The notes below the pieces were generated by a model that was not told where the DNA came from, searched no databases, and saw only the letters and a program-made list of their open reading frames with translations. Source: Micromonospora sp. KC213 (GTDB taxonomy: Bacteria; Actinomycetota; Actinomycetes; Mycobacteriales; Micromonosporaceae). From it: a DNA stretch of 64,000 bases. Below, piece by piece: positions 35,635-44,731 of this stretch. A program made the translations under genes and the position numbers. The stretch spans positions 1 through 64,000 of the forward strand of contig NZ_SMKF01000007.1 in the NCBI RefSeq assembly GCF_004348325.1, read 5' to 3'. Each line of letters begins with the position of its first letter. The stretch's first letter is position 1.

Positions 35635-37065
35635 ATGCCGAAGATCCTGGTCAGACTAGTGGCGATGTTGTCTGCTGCCTGTCTGCTGTTCACATCCTGG
35701 TCGGTGACCGCACCGCGGCGGGCCGTCGCCGCCGACCCGGGCTACCTGATGGTCCACTTCATCGGTGAGGGGTCGACCGGTCAGCAGATCTACCTCTCGC
35801 ACAGCACGGACGGCCTGCACTGGAACGACCTCAACGACGGAGCGTCGATCCTGCGCTCCCCGCTCGGCACGCGCGGGGTGCGCGACCCCGCACTGGTCCG
35901 CTCCCCGGACGGCAGCAAGTACTGGATCATCGCGACCGACCTGTGCTGGGGCTGCGGGTCGACGGTGGACGGCTCCATCAACAACGGCAGCCGCAGCTTC
36001 GTGGTATGGGAGTCGACGGATCTGATCACCTGGTCGGAACCGTGGCTGCTCAACGTCGCCGGCGCGATCCCCGACGGACGCAACGCCTGGGCGCCGGAGG
36101 CGATCTGGAACCCCGACACCAACGACTACGTCCTGTACTGGGCGACGAACGTGCCACTCGACGGCAAGACGAAGCACCGCATTTTCTACACCCACACCAC
36201 CGACTTCCGCACCATCACCACCCCGCGGATCTACATCGACCGCCCCGGCACCCAGGAACTCATCGACACCCAGATCGTCGAACTGCCGGCCGGCGTCGGC
36301 AACTACCGCTACGTACGGGCCTCCGGCGACGGCCAGATCACCCTCGAAGGCAGCAACTCCATCCTCGGCACCTGGACCAACCTCGGCAACCTCTCCGGCA
36401 TCGGCCTGACCGGCTCCCAGGTCGAAGGCCCGATGTGGATGAAGTTCCGCGACCGCAACGAGTGGGCCCTCTACCTCGACCAGTACTCCTCCGGACGCGG
36501 ATACATGCCCGTCACGACGACAAACCCCTCCGCCGTAAGCACCTACCAGATCCCGGCATCGGGAAGCTACAACATGGGCGCCACCAAGAAGCGCCACGGC
36601 TCCATCATGACCCTCACCGCCGCCGAGGAAGGCCGCGTCCTCGCCCGCTGGCCCAGCACCCCGGCCAAGCGGCTCCAGTCGTACAACTTCCCCGACCGAT
36701 ACGTGCGCCACGCCAACTACGACGTACGCATCGACCAGAACATCACCGGCCCCGACGCCCAGTTCCGGCTACGGCCCGGCCTCACCGGCACCGGCACCGT
36801 CTCCTTCGAGTCGGTCAACTTCCCCGGCTACTTCCTGCGCCACGCCAACTACGACTTCCAACTGGTCCGCAACGACGGCACCGCCCAGTTCGCCGCCGAC
36901 GCCACCTTCCTGCAGGTCGCCGGCCTCGCCGACCCGACCTGGTCCTCCTTCCAGTCATACAGCCACCCCGACCGCTACATCCGCCACTACGCCTACCAAC
37001 TCCGCCTCGACCCGATCACCACCACAACCGCACGCGGCGACGCCACCTTCCGCGTAACCAACTGA
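35635..37065 (+). CDS. Secreted GH43 glycosidase with C-terminal AbfB (arabinose-binding) trefoil
   Basis: A 476-residue exported enzyme; AAAGGAGA ribosome site 5 bases before the ATG. Signal peptide: residues 1-33 (ends AVAA). The five-bladed GH43-type propeller holds RGVRDPALVRSPDGSKYWII (Asp), NAWAPEAIWNPDTND and QVEGPMWMKF (probable general-acid Glu). From about 345 three beta-trefoil repeats follow (SYNFPDRYVRHANYDVRI, SVNFPGYFLRHANYDFQL, SYSHPDRYIRHYAYQLRL), typical of AbfB/CBM42, which binds arabinofuranose side chains. Likely role: arabinofuranosidase or xylosidase on arabinoxylan. LacI-type operators upstream suggest sugar induction. It complements the GH11 xylanase at the window start. 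Confidence 0.9.
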   Translation: MPKILVRLVAMLSAACLLFTSWSVTAPRRAVAADPGYLMVHFIGEGSTGQQIYLSHSTDGLHWNDLNDGASILRSPLGTRGVRDPALVRSPDGSKYWIIATDLCWGCGSTVDGSINNGSRSFVVWESTDLITWSEPWLLNVAGAIPDGRNAWAPEAIWNPDTNDYVLYWATNVPLDGKTKHRIFYTHTTDFRTITTPRIYIDRPGTQELIDTQIVELPAGVGNYRYVRASGDGQITLEGSNSILGTWTNLGNLSGIGLTGSQVEGPMWMKFRDRNEWALYLDQYSSGRGYMPVTTTNPSAVSTYQIPASGSYNMGATKKRHGSIMTLTAAEEGRVLARWPSTPAKRLQSYNFPDRYVRHANYDVRIDQNITGPDAQFRLRPGLTGTGTVSFESVNFPGYFLRHANYDFQLVRNDGTAQFAADATFLQVAGLADPTWSSFQSYSHPDRYIRHYAYQLRLDPITTTTARGDATFRVTN

Positions 37066-37074
37066 CCCGACCGT

Positions 37075-37125
37075 GATGCCGGCGCCCTCACCGCCACCCG
37101 TCCCTGCGGGGAGAGCGCCGGCATC
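37075..37125 (+). terminator. Long hairpin after the GH43 gene
   Basis: GATGCCGGCGC pairs with GCGCCGGCATC (11 pairs) across a 29-base loop, beginning 9 bases after the stop codon. Confidence 0.65.
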
Positions 37126-37567
37126 CCTCACAAGCGATCCCCGTCTCCCTGACCAGCAACCACCACCCGGACGTGGCAGCCCAGCACTCGGCGAAGGACT
37201 TCCGGCCGCCGCTGACCGCCGACGTTCCGGACCGGCCTGGCCTGGAGCCGACCAACCAGCGCGCCGTTGATGACTCCCATGACGAGCCGGGCCTGCCTCC
37301 GAGCTGTTCCCGGAGTACGTCGCAAATCCGCGTTACGAGTAGTAGCTGCGCGAGGAGCGTTCGGGCAGGCTCCTGGGCGAATGAAACCCGTCCCGCCCCT
37401 GCGTACACTGCGGTGGCGCTGGTCGAGGACGTATCGCACGTCGTGGACGGGCCCGCCGATGCGTGCCGACGGTGCGTGATCGGGATCCGTTGATCAGTGC
37501 GTGACAAGGCGCGGTGGACGTCAGTGGCCCGGTACGGCTGCGATCGACGGGTGGGAGGTAGACGACC
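37126..37567. other. No gene seen
   Basis: Overlapping short frames on both strands with random-looking products; nothing recognisable. A GGGAGG ribosome site at the right end serves the next gene. Confidence 0.4.
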
Positions 37568-38818
37568 GTGGGCGACCGACAGCGGCGCGCCTTCGAGCGA
37601 TGGTTCGATCGCCAGGGGCTGCCCAGTTTCACTGTCGGTGTCCGCCCACTGACAGCCGCTCGCGTACTGCCGCCCCTGGTGCTGATCTCGACCTGGGAGC
37701 TTCTGTCCACCGCCCTGGACGCACTGCAGCAGGGCGGGCCGCAGGCGGAGCAGCCGTTGCGCCCCCTGCAGCTCCTTGTCCTGGTGGCGCTCCTGGTCCT
37801 ACCGTTGCTGGCGGCCCGATGGGCGGCTCGGCGGATCGATTCCACCACGTCCCGAACGCTGCCGGTCGTTACCGCGGTCGTGGCGACCGCGGTTGCCGTC
37901 GTGCTCGCGCCGTATCTGAACGCCCTGATGGGCAACGACTTCGTCAGCGATGTTGCCGGCAACATCGCTGCCACTGCCGTGCTGGTCCTTCTGAACTACC
38001 TGGGCGTCGGGTCGCTTCTTGCCTGGTCGGTGCGCGAAGGGCTGCGGCAGACAACGGCGCTGCGAGAGATGACCGGGCGTGCGCTGCCCCTGTTTGTCCT
38101 GCTGTCCGTATTCGGCTTCCTGGCCGCCGAGGTATGGCAGGTCGTGTCCGCACTCGACGGGTCACGGTTCTGGGCCATGGCGGCCGTGCTGACCTGCGCG
38201 GCGGCCGGCTTTTCGGCGACGATCTCCTTCAGCGAGATGAAGGAGATCGTCGCCTCGGATTATCCGCGCGAGGCGATTGCCGCCCTCGCCCACGAGGCGG
38301 ATCGGCCGTCTGGGGTCTTGCCGAACGGGGACGCGCACCCGCCGCGCCGGCCTGTGTCCCGCCGCGAGCGGGTCAACATCGTCGCCAAGCTGGCGTTGGC
38401 CCAGACCTTCCAGGCGGTGTTGTTCTCGCTGGTCGTGTTCGTGTTCTTCGTGATCTTCGGCATGGCGGCGATCGGCACAGACATCATCGAGACCTGGACC
38501 GGTCGTGTGCCACAGGTGGCGCAGGTTCTCGGTATCGAGGTGTTCGCGTCATGGGAGCTGGTCCGGACCGCTGCTTTTCTCGCCATGCTGTCCATGGTGT
38601 ATTTCGCGGCATCGACCTCGACAGACCCGAAGTACCGGACCGCCTTCTACGACCCGTTGTCGCGCAGCATCTCCCTGAGCCTGCTGGTCCGTGACAACTA
38701 TCTGGCCCGGGTCCGCCCGCCCGGAACGCGGCGGCGTAGGCGCGGCCGGCGAGGAGGTCCGCCCGCTGTGGTTGCTCCTGCCGATGAGCTGCCCGGCCAG
38801 GGCCTGTCCCAGCAGTAG
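37568..38818 (+). CDS. Polytopic membrane protein of unknown function
   Basis: A 416-residue protein from a GTG preceded by GGGAGG. Hydrophobic segments lie near 33-50, 67-84, 100-117, 130-152, 173-190, 202-222, 280-302 and 320-350, so about eight membrane spans. A soluble loop with HEADRPSGVLPNGDAHPP and a basic patch (PVSRRERVNIVAK) lies between spans six and seven, and the basic C-terminus (RRRRRGRRGG) is probably cytoplasmic. I recognise no family. It is monocistronic. Confidence 0.75.
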   Translation: MGDRQRRAFERWFDRQGLPSFTVGVRPLTAARVLPPLVLISTWELLSTALDALQQGGPQAEQPLRPLQLLVLVALLVLPLLAARWAARRIDSTTSRTLPVVTAVVATAVAVVLAPYLNALMGNDFVSDVAGNIAATAVLVLLNYLGVGSLLAWSVREGLRQTTALREMTGRALPLFVLLSVFGFLAAEVWQVVSALDGSRFWAMAAVLTCAAAGFSATISFSEMKEIVASDYPREAIAALAHEADRPSGVLPNGDAHPPRRPVSRRERVNIVAKLALAQTFQAVLFSLVVFVFFVIFGMAAIGTDIIETWTGRVPQVAQVLGIEVFASWELVRTAAFLAMLSMVYFAASTSTDPKYRTAFYDPLSRSISLSLLVRDNYLARVRPPGTRRRRRGRRGGPPAVVAPADELPGQGLSQQ

Positions 38819-38863
38819 CTCTCGGAGGGCCGAGAACCGGGCTGTGACTGGTGCCGACTCTGG

Positions 38864-39260
38864 TTAGATGTCGAGAATCAGTGCACGATGCTCGGAGACC
38901 TCTGGCTCGGCCAGGATCTCGAACCGTTTGACGGCGGCGACGTCGGAGACCAGTAGGTAGCTCGTGTGTCGCACCGGCTTACGGTAGTGCGACGACCGGG
39001 TGTCAGCCGTGCCGACCAGGTCGGTGAGACCGAGTTCGGCCAGCACGCCGAACGTTTCGCTGTCGGACAGCAGGGTGAAGTCCCCGCAGACCACCACCAG
39101 GTCGCGAGGATCGCGTCTCCGGCGTACCAGATCCGCGAGCCGCCCGGCCTGCCGACGCCGTGCCGGAGTATCACCCTTGCCCGCCGGGTCGCGTCGCCCA
39201 TGTACCTGCACGACCCACACCGACCGGCCGTCGGCCCCGGTCAACGGTACGCACGACACT
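38864..39260 (-). pseudogene. C-terminal fragment of an endonuclease/exonuclease/phosphatase family protein
   Basis: DLVVVCGDFTLLSDSETFGV followed by LGLTDLVGTADTRSSHYRKP and EPEVSEHRALILDI is the end of an EEP-superfamily protein; the last motif carries the usual SEHR/SDH His, while the first motif has GDFT where GDFN is normal. The N-terminal half is lost at about 39260, where unrelated transposase sequence begins on the other strand. Confidence 0.65.
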
Positions 39261-39270
39261 CCTCCCCCAC

Positions 39271-39464
39271 GCATCCGTGTCGAGCACGCCATCGGGCACC
39301 CGAAGAACTGGCGAATCCTGGGCCGCTACCACGGCCGACGCGAATCCTTCGACGCCGGCATCCGCGCGATCGCCGGCCTCCTGTCCGAGCACCAACACAC
39401 CGACCGCATCGAGCACAACACCCGGCGAATCAGGGCCCTACCCGCTGCACCCAAAGTTCGATGA
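39271..39464 (+). pseudogene. IS5-type transposase C-terminal fragment
   Basis: RIRVEHAIGHPKNWRILGRY followed by RAIAGLLSEHQH is the end of a DDE_Tnp_4-type transposase (E-H-x(6)-K motif). It directly abuts the broken phosphatase-family gene. Confidence 0.6.
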
Positions 39465-39806
39465 GACGGTGCTGCTCCTTCTACCGTCAACCGTGCACGA
39501 GGTCGAAGTTGCTGCGTGACCACCAGGTGCGGTCGAGGACTCCCAGCGGGATGCCGGTTTCCTCCGGTCAAGAGGGCGGCGGTGGCTCGGCGCAGGCCCT
39601 CACCGAGAAGGCCCGCGCCTTCGTGGGCGACGCCTGGCCGCCCGTTTGGATCCACTTGGTGTCCCACATCCTCGTCTGAAATCTCCACGCTCCTGATGTG
39701 GCCCATCCCCGATACAAGGCGCCGGTGCACGCTCGCTGGACCGACCGACGCGCAGCGGCTTCGACCGGTGATGGAAGGTGGACTTCACCCCCGGCAAGTC
39801 ACTCTG
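39465..39806. other. Remnant-like sequence, no gene called
   Basis: On the minus strand near 39510-39570 GIPLGVLDRTWWSR is readable and may be a scrap of a lost protein, but it is too short to assign. Nothing else is supported. Confidence 0.3.
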
Positions 39807-40694
39807 CTAGGCGGTACGGACGGCGAGTTTGGGTGGGGCGATGATGCTGGTTTGGCAGGAGCCATTTGCCTGGCAGATGGCATCCAGTACCGCACCGACG
39901 AAACCGGCCGCGCCCGCGGCGAAGAATGCGGCGACAGCCGCCTGGGCGACAACGGTGGCCGAGAGCGTTGTCAACGCCGCGATAGCCTCGACGATGGTGA
40001 AGCCGGCGACGGCTGTGACGGCGGGGGCGCTGACGCCGCCGGTGGCGATGCAGGCGGCGGCGACGAGGACGAAGGCGGCCGCGGCGCCGCCACAGACGAG
40101 GCCCTTGCAGAGGGCACAGCTCAGCCAGGTCGCTCGCGCGTCCTCAGTGAACTCCGCGACCTCCGAGAATTTGATGCTCTGTAGCCAGGTGGTGAGCTGG
40201 TCGCCCCCGCTGGGCGCGCTGGACACGGTCACACCCAGGTTTTCCAGAGCGGATTCCGGAAGCCCGGCGGCACTGAGCAGGTCCATCGCGTTGTTGTCCC
40301 ATTGCTGCTGCAGGGTGGGACTCGCGCTCACGATCGACAGGACAACCTGCACGATCTGGCCGACGTCAATGGCCTGGTTGAGCAGCTTATACGGGATCGG
40401 CTTCTGACTGTCCGGGGTGATCTCCACGTTGGTTTCGTCGAGAACCTTGATGTCGATCGAACCTATCACCTCGAACTGGATCTGTGTGGGGCCGTTGACC
40501 TGCACGATGTCATAGCGATTTTGTCGGTTCACCTGGACCAATGTCAGCGACCCGGCGTCACCGCAGGAGACCACGTAGCTGGCGCCTACGCCGCCAAGTT
40601 GGGCGCCCAGCTGTTGGGGGCCGGCGTTGGCGCCCAGACCACCCCAGATCCTTCCTGGCTCGTCGAGAGTACTGATGCTGTTAATGCTCCACAT
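39807..40694 (-). CDS. Orphan protein with a hydrophobic, Cys-containing C-terminal third
   Basis: 295 residues, no family that I recognise. Residues 1-180 look soluble and beta-rich (RYDIVQVNGPTQIQFEVIGS), without a signal peptide. Near 190 WLSCALCKGLVCGG introduces three Cys. Two or three long Ala/Val/Gly-rich hydrophobic segments follow (about 200-222, 223-250, 252-270) with another Cys (VAAACIATGG), and then ICQANGSCQTS near the end. There is no transporter, protease or modification enzyme beside it. It could be a membrane-inserting effector or a structural protein. Codon use looks normal for the genome. It lies between transposase remnants, so it may be imported. Confidence 0.7.
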   Translation of the reverse strand: MWSINSISTLDEPGRIWGGLGANAGPQQLGAQLGGVGASYVVSCGDAGSLTLVQVNRQNRYDIVQVNGPTQIQFEVIGSIDIKVLDETNVEITPDSQKPIPYKLLNQAIDVGQIVQVVLSIVSASPTLQQQWDNNAMDLLSAAGLPESALENLGVTVSSAPSGGDQLTTWLQSIKFSEVAEFTEDARATWLSCALCKGLVCGGAAAAFVLVAAACIATGGVSAPAVTAVAGFTIVEAIAALTTLSATVVAQAAVAAFFAAGAAGFVGAVLDAICQANGSCQTSIIAPPKLAVRTA

Positions 40695-41002
40695 GACAGT
40701 TGAGGCCCTTTCGACTCTGCTCTAGAGGCTTCGCGCTCCTTGCGGCGATCACCACTTACGAAGATATCTAGGACACACCCCTGGTCTCATTTCACGCCCT
40801 TCCACAGAAACCATCCAGGTGGGCTACCCACATGATTCGTTCCTGAAGATTCGGCCAGTGCCCGTGACGAAGGGTCGCGCGAACTGCGCGGGCCATGTGC
40901 CCTGCTCGAGATTTCGCTGCACCCGTAGACCGTGCCCCGGCCACACACCACTCGCCGAGGATGTTGGGGCTGTCTCGCTAACGGCGTTTCCGGCGATCTT
41001 GG
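40695..41002. other. Upstream region of the orphan gene, no other gene seen
   Basis: AT-richer than its surroundings near 40740-40800, consistent with a promoter for the minus-strand gene at 39807-40694; no clear -35/-10 pair that I would defend. Confidence 0.3.
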
Positions 41003-42201
41003 TTAGTAGGTTCCAGCGGCTGGGAAGCGGTCGCTGAAGGTGATGGCGAAGGCTTTCAACGCGGGTTTCCAGCGCATCGTCCATCGGGTTCGGCCTGCTC
41101 CGGTGGGGTCCAGGGACCGGTCACCAGGTACAGACACTCCAACGCGGCCTGCTCGTTCGCGAAGTGGCCACGGGCCTTCACCGCCCGCCGGTAGCGGGCG
41201 TTCAACGACTCGACCGCGTTGGTCCAGCAGATCACCCGCCGGATTTCCACGTCGTAGTCCAGGATCGGGATGAACTCGGCCCAGGCGTTGTCCCACAGCC
41301 GGATCACCGCCGGATACCGCCCGCCCCACTTGTCGGCCAGGTCATCGAACGCGGCCCAGGCAGCGGTGGGCGTTGACGGCGGTGTAGATCGGCTTGATGT
41401 CCCGCTTCAACTCGTGCCAGTAGCGGCGGGACGTCAACCGGAACGTGTTACGGATCAGTGGATCACGCAGGTCTGCACCACCGTCCGTCGGTCAGCACGC
41501 TCATCCAGAACTTCGCACCCTCACCACCCGTGCCGGCCCACAGCCCGAGGATGTCCCTCTCCCCGTCGAGGGTGACCCCGATCGCGGCGTAGAACGGCCG
41601 GTTGGCGACCTGCCCGTCACGGACCTTGACCACGATCGCGTCGATGAACACCGCCGCGTAGATCTCATCACGAGGCCGGTACGACCAGTCGGTCATCTCC
41701 TCGACCACCTTGTCGGCAATCCGAGAGACCGTGTCCTTGCTGACCGAGGCCCCGAAGATCTCGGCGAAATGCGCCGAGATCTCCCCGGTCGTCAGCCCTT
41801 TGGCACACAGCGACAACACGACCTCGTCGACCCCGGACAGGCGGCGCTGCCGTTTACGCACGATCTGCGGCTCGAACGTGCCGACCCGGTCCCGTGGCAC
41901 GTCAATCTGTACCGGTCCGGTGCTGTCGGTGAGCACGGTCTTCGGCCTGGTGCCGTTGCGGATGTTGCCCGACCCGACGCCGGCCTGGTCGTGTTTCTCA
42001 TAACCGAGGTGCGCGGTCATCTCCTCGTGCGGCGCGGTTTCCAGGACCGTCTTGGTCAGCTGCTTGAGCAGCCCGTCCGGGCCGGTCAACGACAGCCCTT
42101 TGTTCCTCTGCGGCCCGGATTAACTCGGCGGCGGCCTTCGCCTCCGCCGACGGCTCGGGCCGCTTCCTGCGTCCGGTCTGCTCGTTCAGTGTCGCGGTCA
42201 T
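41003..42201 (-). pseudogene. IS256-family (mutator-type) transposase with frameshifts
   Basis: All parts of one transposase are present but in several frames. The N-terminus is MTATLNEQTGRRKRPEPSAE at 42201. The middle is intact (41463-42089: GPDGLLKQLTKTVLETAPHE, KGLTTGEISAHFAEIFG, and the DDE region AAVFIDAIVVKVRDGQVANR). The C-terminus is VICWTNAVESLNARYRRAVK, ending ITFSDRFPAAGTY. Frame breaks near 42110 and 41465 and again in the last 60 codons show it is inactive. Confidence 0.85.
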
Positions 42202-42501
42202 CACGGCACCCTCCTCACCAGGCACAACGCCCAGCCTGACCCGCTAGGTGTATTGCCTAGCGCCCGTCGGGCTCGCCGTCATCGCAGCGGCGATCAACGC
42301 GTACGGTGCTCCCGCGGTGCTGGCCACCTGCGCGGTCGTTCGCTTCGCGGCCCCGGCGGTTGCGGCACTGATCCCCACCACCCGCACCTTCTCCGGCAGT
42401 CCTTCCCGTACCCATTGACTACCGACGACAGACGCAAGGTGCCCGCGAGCAGCATCCGCACTGACCGCTCGGGACAGTCACACCCGCCAGGGCCAAAAAG
42501 A
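42202..42501. other. No gene seen between IS256 remnant and aztD terminator
   Basis: A plus-strand frame near 42270-42360 (AVIAAAINAYGAPAVLATCA) looks like a membrane segment scrap, without start or end. Not called. Confidence 0.3.
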
Positions 42502-42540
42502 GAAGGGCCCGAGCCGCGTCTCCGCAGTCCGGGCTCCTTC
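42502..42540 (-). terminator. Hairpin downstream of aztD
   Basis: GAAGGgCCCG with CGGGcTCCTTC pairs across a short loop (one unpaired base), starting 14 bases after the aztD stop. Confidence 0.6.
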
Positions 42541-42553
42541 ACCTCAAAAGTGA

Positions 42554-43750
42554 TCAGTGGGCCGACAGCGTCCCGCTGATCTCGTTCGGGACCGCGGGTA
42601 GTTCCACCGAGCCGACGAGCTTGCCGGTGGCGAGGTCGAGCCGGTGCACCTTCTTGGTGGCGGGCTCGGTGATGTAGGCAGTGTCACCGCGAACGAACAG
42701 TGCCGGACGGGGCTCCTGCCACTTCACCGGCTCCTTCCAGGCGGCAACCACGGGCCACGCGTTGGTGAAGGCGCCGGTGGCGGGGTCGATGACGTACAGC
42801 TTGCCGTCGGTGCCCAGGATCAGGCCCTCACCCTCGGGACCACGGCCCAGGGAGCGGAAGCTGTAGCTGACACCCTTGGGCATCGGCACCACCTTCAGGG
42901 AGTTGGTGGCGGTGTCGATGAGCGCGAACTGCTCGGGGGCCTCCAACTCGGCGTCGGGTTCGATCTTGTAGTCGCCGAGCAGGACCGGCGAGTCCTCGCT
43001 GCCCGCCTGGTTGCCGATCCGGCTGTATGCCCGGTCGCTCTTCACCTTGACGAAGGCGCCGTTCTTGAACAGCAGGACCCCGTCCTCGCAGCCGAGCCCG
43101 ACGACCTCGCCCTGGGCGACGGCTTCACCGTGCACACCGGGGCACTCCTCGCTGCGGGCGATCTCCTTGCCGTCCTTGTCGAGCGCGATCGCACCGGAGC
43201 GGGACTCCTCGGTGCCAAGACTGACCACGAGAGTGCCGTCGCCCAGCTCGACCGCTACGCCGTGGTGCGGCTGCGCGGTCTTGTACTGGCGCCCGACGGG
43301 CTTGCCGTCGGCGAGGCCCTTCGGGTCGAAACTGTGCACCTCACCGGTCCCGTCGGTGAACAGGACGGTGCGGTCGCCGTGCAGCACGACGTGACCGGGC
43401 TTCGCGCCGGGGTAGGTGATGTCGGTCATCCTGCCGGCGGCCGCGTCGAGCACCTGGAAACCGGCCTCGGTGGAGACGAAGACGCCAGTGTCGTTGCCGG
43501 CCGGGTTGATCCGGTTGAACCCGTCGAGGGCGACGGTGTGCGCCACCTTCAGGGTCTCGCCGTCGAGCACGTGGATGCCGCCCTCGTAGGTGACTGCCAC
43601 CGGCTCCTTCACCAAGGCGGCGGTGGACGAAGCGGAGGGAGAGCCGCTTTCGTTCGTCGTTTCGGACCCGCAGGCGGCGAGCGCCAGCGAGGCTGCCACC
43701 AGTGTGGCCAGTCCGTAGCTTGTGCGTCGATTCACTACATTCCCTCTCAT
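42554..43750 (-). CDS. aztD: AztD-type periplasmic zinc metallochaperone lipoprotein
   Basis: 398 residues from the ATG at 43750. A lipobox (SLALAACGSE) marks a lipoprotein. The rest is a beta-propeller: each blade has a GxxVFxxDGTGEV- or DGxLVVSLGT-type strand pair, with metal-ligand His in TAQPHHGVAVEL and PGVHGEAVAQG. AztD hands zinc to the substrate-binding protein AztC. The gene has its own Zur-type box directly upstream (43754-43774), separate from the aztC operon before it. A closely similar paralogue is encoded at 44728-45918. Confidence 0.85.
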   Translation of the reverse strand: MRGNVVNRRTSYGLATLVAASLALAACGSETTNESGSPSASSTAALVKEPVAVTYEGGIHVLDGETLKVAHTVALDGFNRINPAGNDTGVFVSTEAGFQVLDAAAGRMTDITYPGAKPGHVVLHGDRTVLFTDGTGEVHSFDPKGLADGKPVGRQYKTAQPHHGVAVELGDGTLVVSLGTEESRSGAIALDKDGKEIARSEECPGVHGEAVAQGEVVGLGCEDGVLLFKNGAFVKVKSDRAYSRIGNQAGSEDSPVLLGDYKIEPDAELEAPEQFALIDTATNSLKVVPMPKGVSYSFRSLGRGPEGEGLILGTDGKLYVIDPATGAFTNAWPVVAAWKEPVKWQEPRPALFVRGDTAYITEPATKKVHRLDLATGKLVGSVELPAVPNEISGTLSAH

Positions 43751-43753
43751 ATA

Positions 43754-43774
43754 TGAAAGTGACAATCGTTTTCA
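43754..43774. promoter_or_regulatory. Zur-type box before aztD
   Basis: A 21-base imperfect dyad: TGAAAGTGACAATCGTTTTCA. It has the TGAAAnnGA/TCnTTTTCA layout of actinobacterial Zur sites and lies 4 bases before the aztD start, so zinc-bound Zur would block expression. Confidence 0.65.
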
Positions 43775-43816
43775 GATAATCTACATGGAGGTGCCCCTCC
43801 GGGTGTCTCTGGGAGG

Positions 43817-44731
43817 TCAGCTGCTCAGGCTGCCAATGATGGCCTCGGTGTTGAAGCGCATCATGTCCAGGTAGCTGGAGGCGTCGCCGTCGGCGTCGCT
43901 GAGCGATTCCGAGTACAGCCCGACGACGCGTACCGTGACGCCGGCCTCGGCGGCGAGGACCTCGGCGAGGCGCGCGGGTTGCGCGGTGTCGGCGAAGATG
44001 GCCGGCACCCGGTGGGTCTTGATGGCGGTGACCAGCGAGGCGAGGTCGGAGGCGCTCGGCGAGGCCAGGGTCGTCCCGCTCGGGATGATCGCGCCGACGA
44101 CCGTGAGGTCGTAGCGTTCGGCGAGATAGCCGAAGACGTGGTGGTTGGTGACCAGGACCCGGCGCTTCGCCGGGATTCCGGCGAAGCGCTCGGCCAGCGT
44201 CGCGTCCAGTTCGCTTACGTCGTTCGCGTACGACTCGGCGCGCTGGCGGAGGATGCCGGCGTCCACGCCGTCGACATGGGTGATGATCTCGTCGGTCAGT
44301 AGTCGCACCGCGGTGACGACACGCGCCGGGTCGGTCCAGAAATGTGGATCCGGAAGCCCAGCGGCGTCGCCGTCCCGGTACTCCATCGGGTCGATCCGCG
44401 CACCCACCTCCACGGTGGGCACGCCCTCGGACTTCGCCGCCTCCACATGGTGCAGCACGCCCTCCTCCAGGCCGAGACCGTTGTAGACGACCAGGTCGGC
44501 CGTCTGCATGGCGTGCGCCTCCCGCGCCGAGACTGCGAACGAGTGCGGGTCGGCGTTCGGCTTCATGAGCACGCTGACCTCGGCCTGATCACCGACGATC
44601 TGCGCGACGACGTCACCGAGAATGTTCGTGGTCACCACGATGCGCGTCCGCTCCGGCGAGGTGCAGGCGGCGCCGCCGACCAGCAGAACAGCTGCGGCGA
44701 CAAGTGCCGCCAGCAGTTTCGAAGCCCTCAT
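43817..44731 (-). CDS. aztC: Zinc ABC transporter substrate-binding lipoprotein AztC
   Basis: 304 residues with a lipobox (LLVGGAACTS). It is a cluster A-I metal-binding protein with His ligands in KPNADPHSFAVSAREAHA, LPDPHFWTDP and LVTNHHVFGYLAERY, and the Asp in PAIFADTAQPARL. It captures zinc outside the membrane and delivers it to AztB. The ATG overlaps the preceding AztD-like stop (ATGA), so the genes are coupled. Confidence 0.92.
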   Translation of the reverse strand: MRASKLLAALVAAAVLLVGGAACTSPERTRIVVTTNILGDVVAQIVGDQAEVSVLMKPNADPHSFAVSAREAHAMQTADLVVYNGLGLEEGVLHHVEAAKSEGVPTVEVGARIDPMEYRDGDAAGLPDPHFWTDPARVVTAVRLLTDEIITHVDGVDAGILRQRAESYANDVSELDATLAERFAGIPAKRRVLVTNHHVFGYLAERYDLTVVGAIIPSGTTLASPSASDLASLVTAIKTHRVPAIFADTAQPARLAEVLAAEAGVTVRVVGLYSESLSDADGDASSYLDMMRFNTEAIIGSLSS

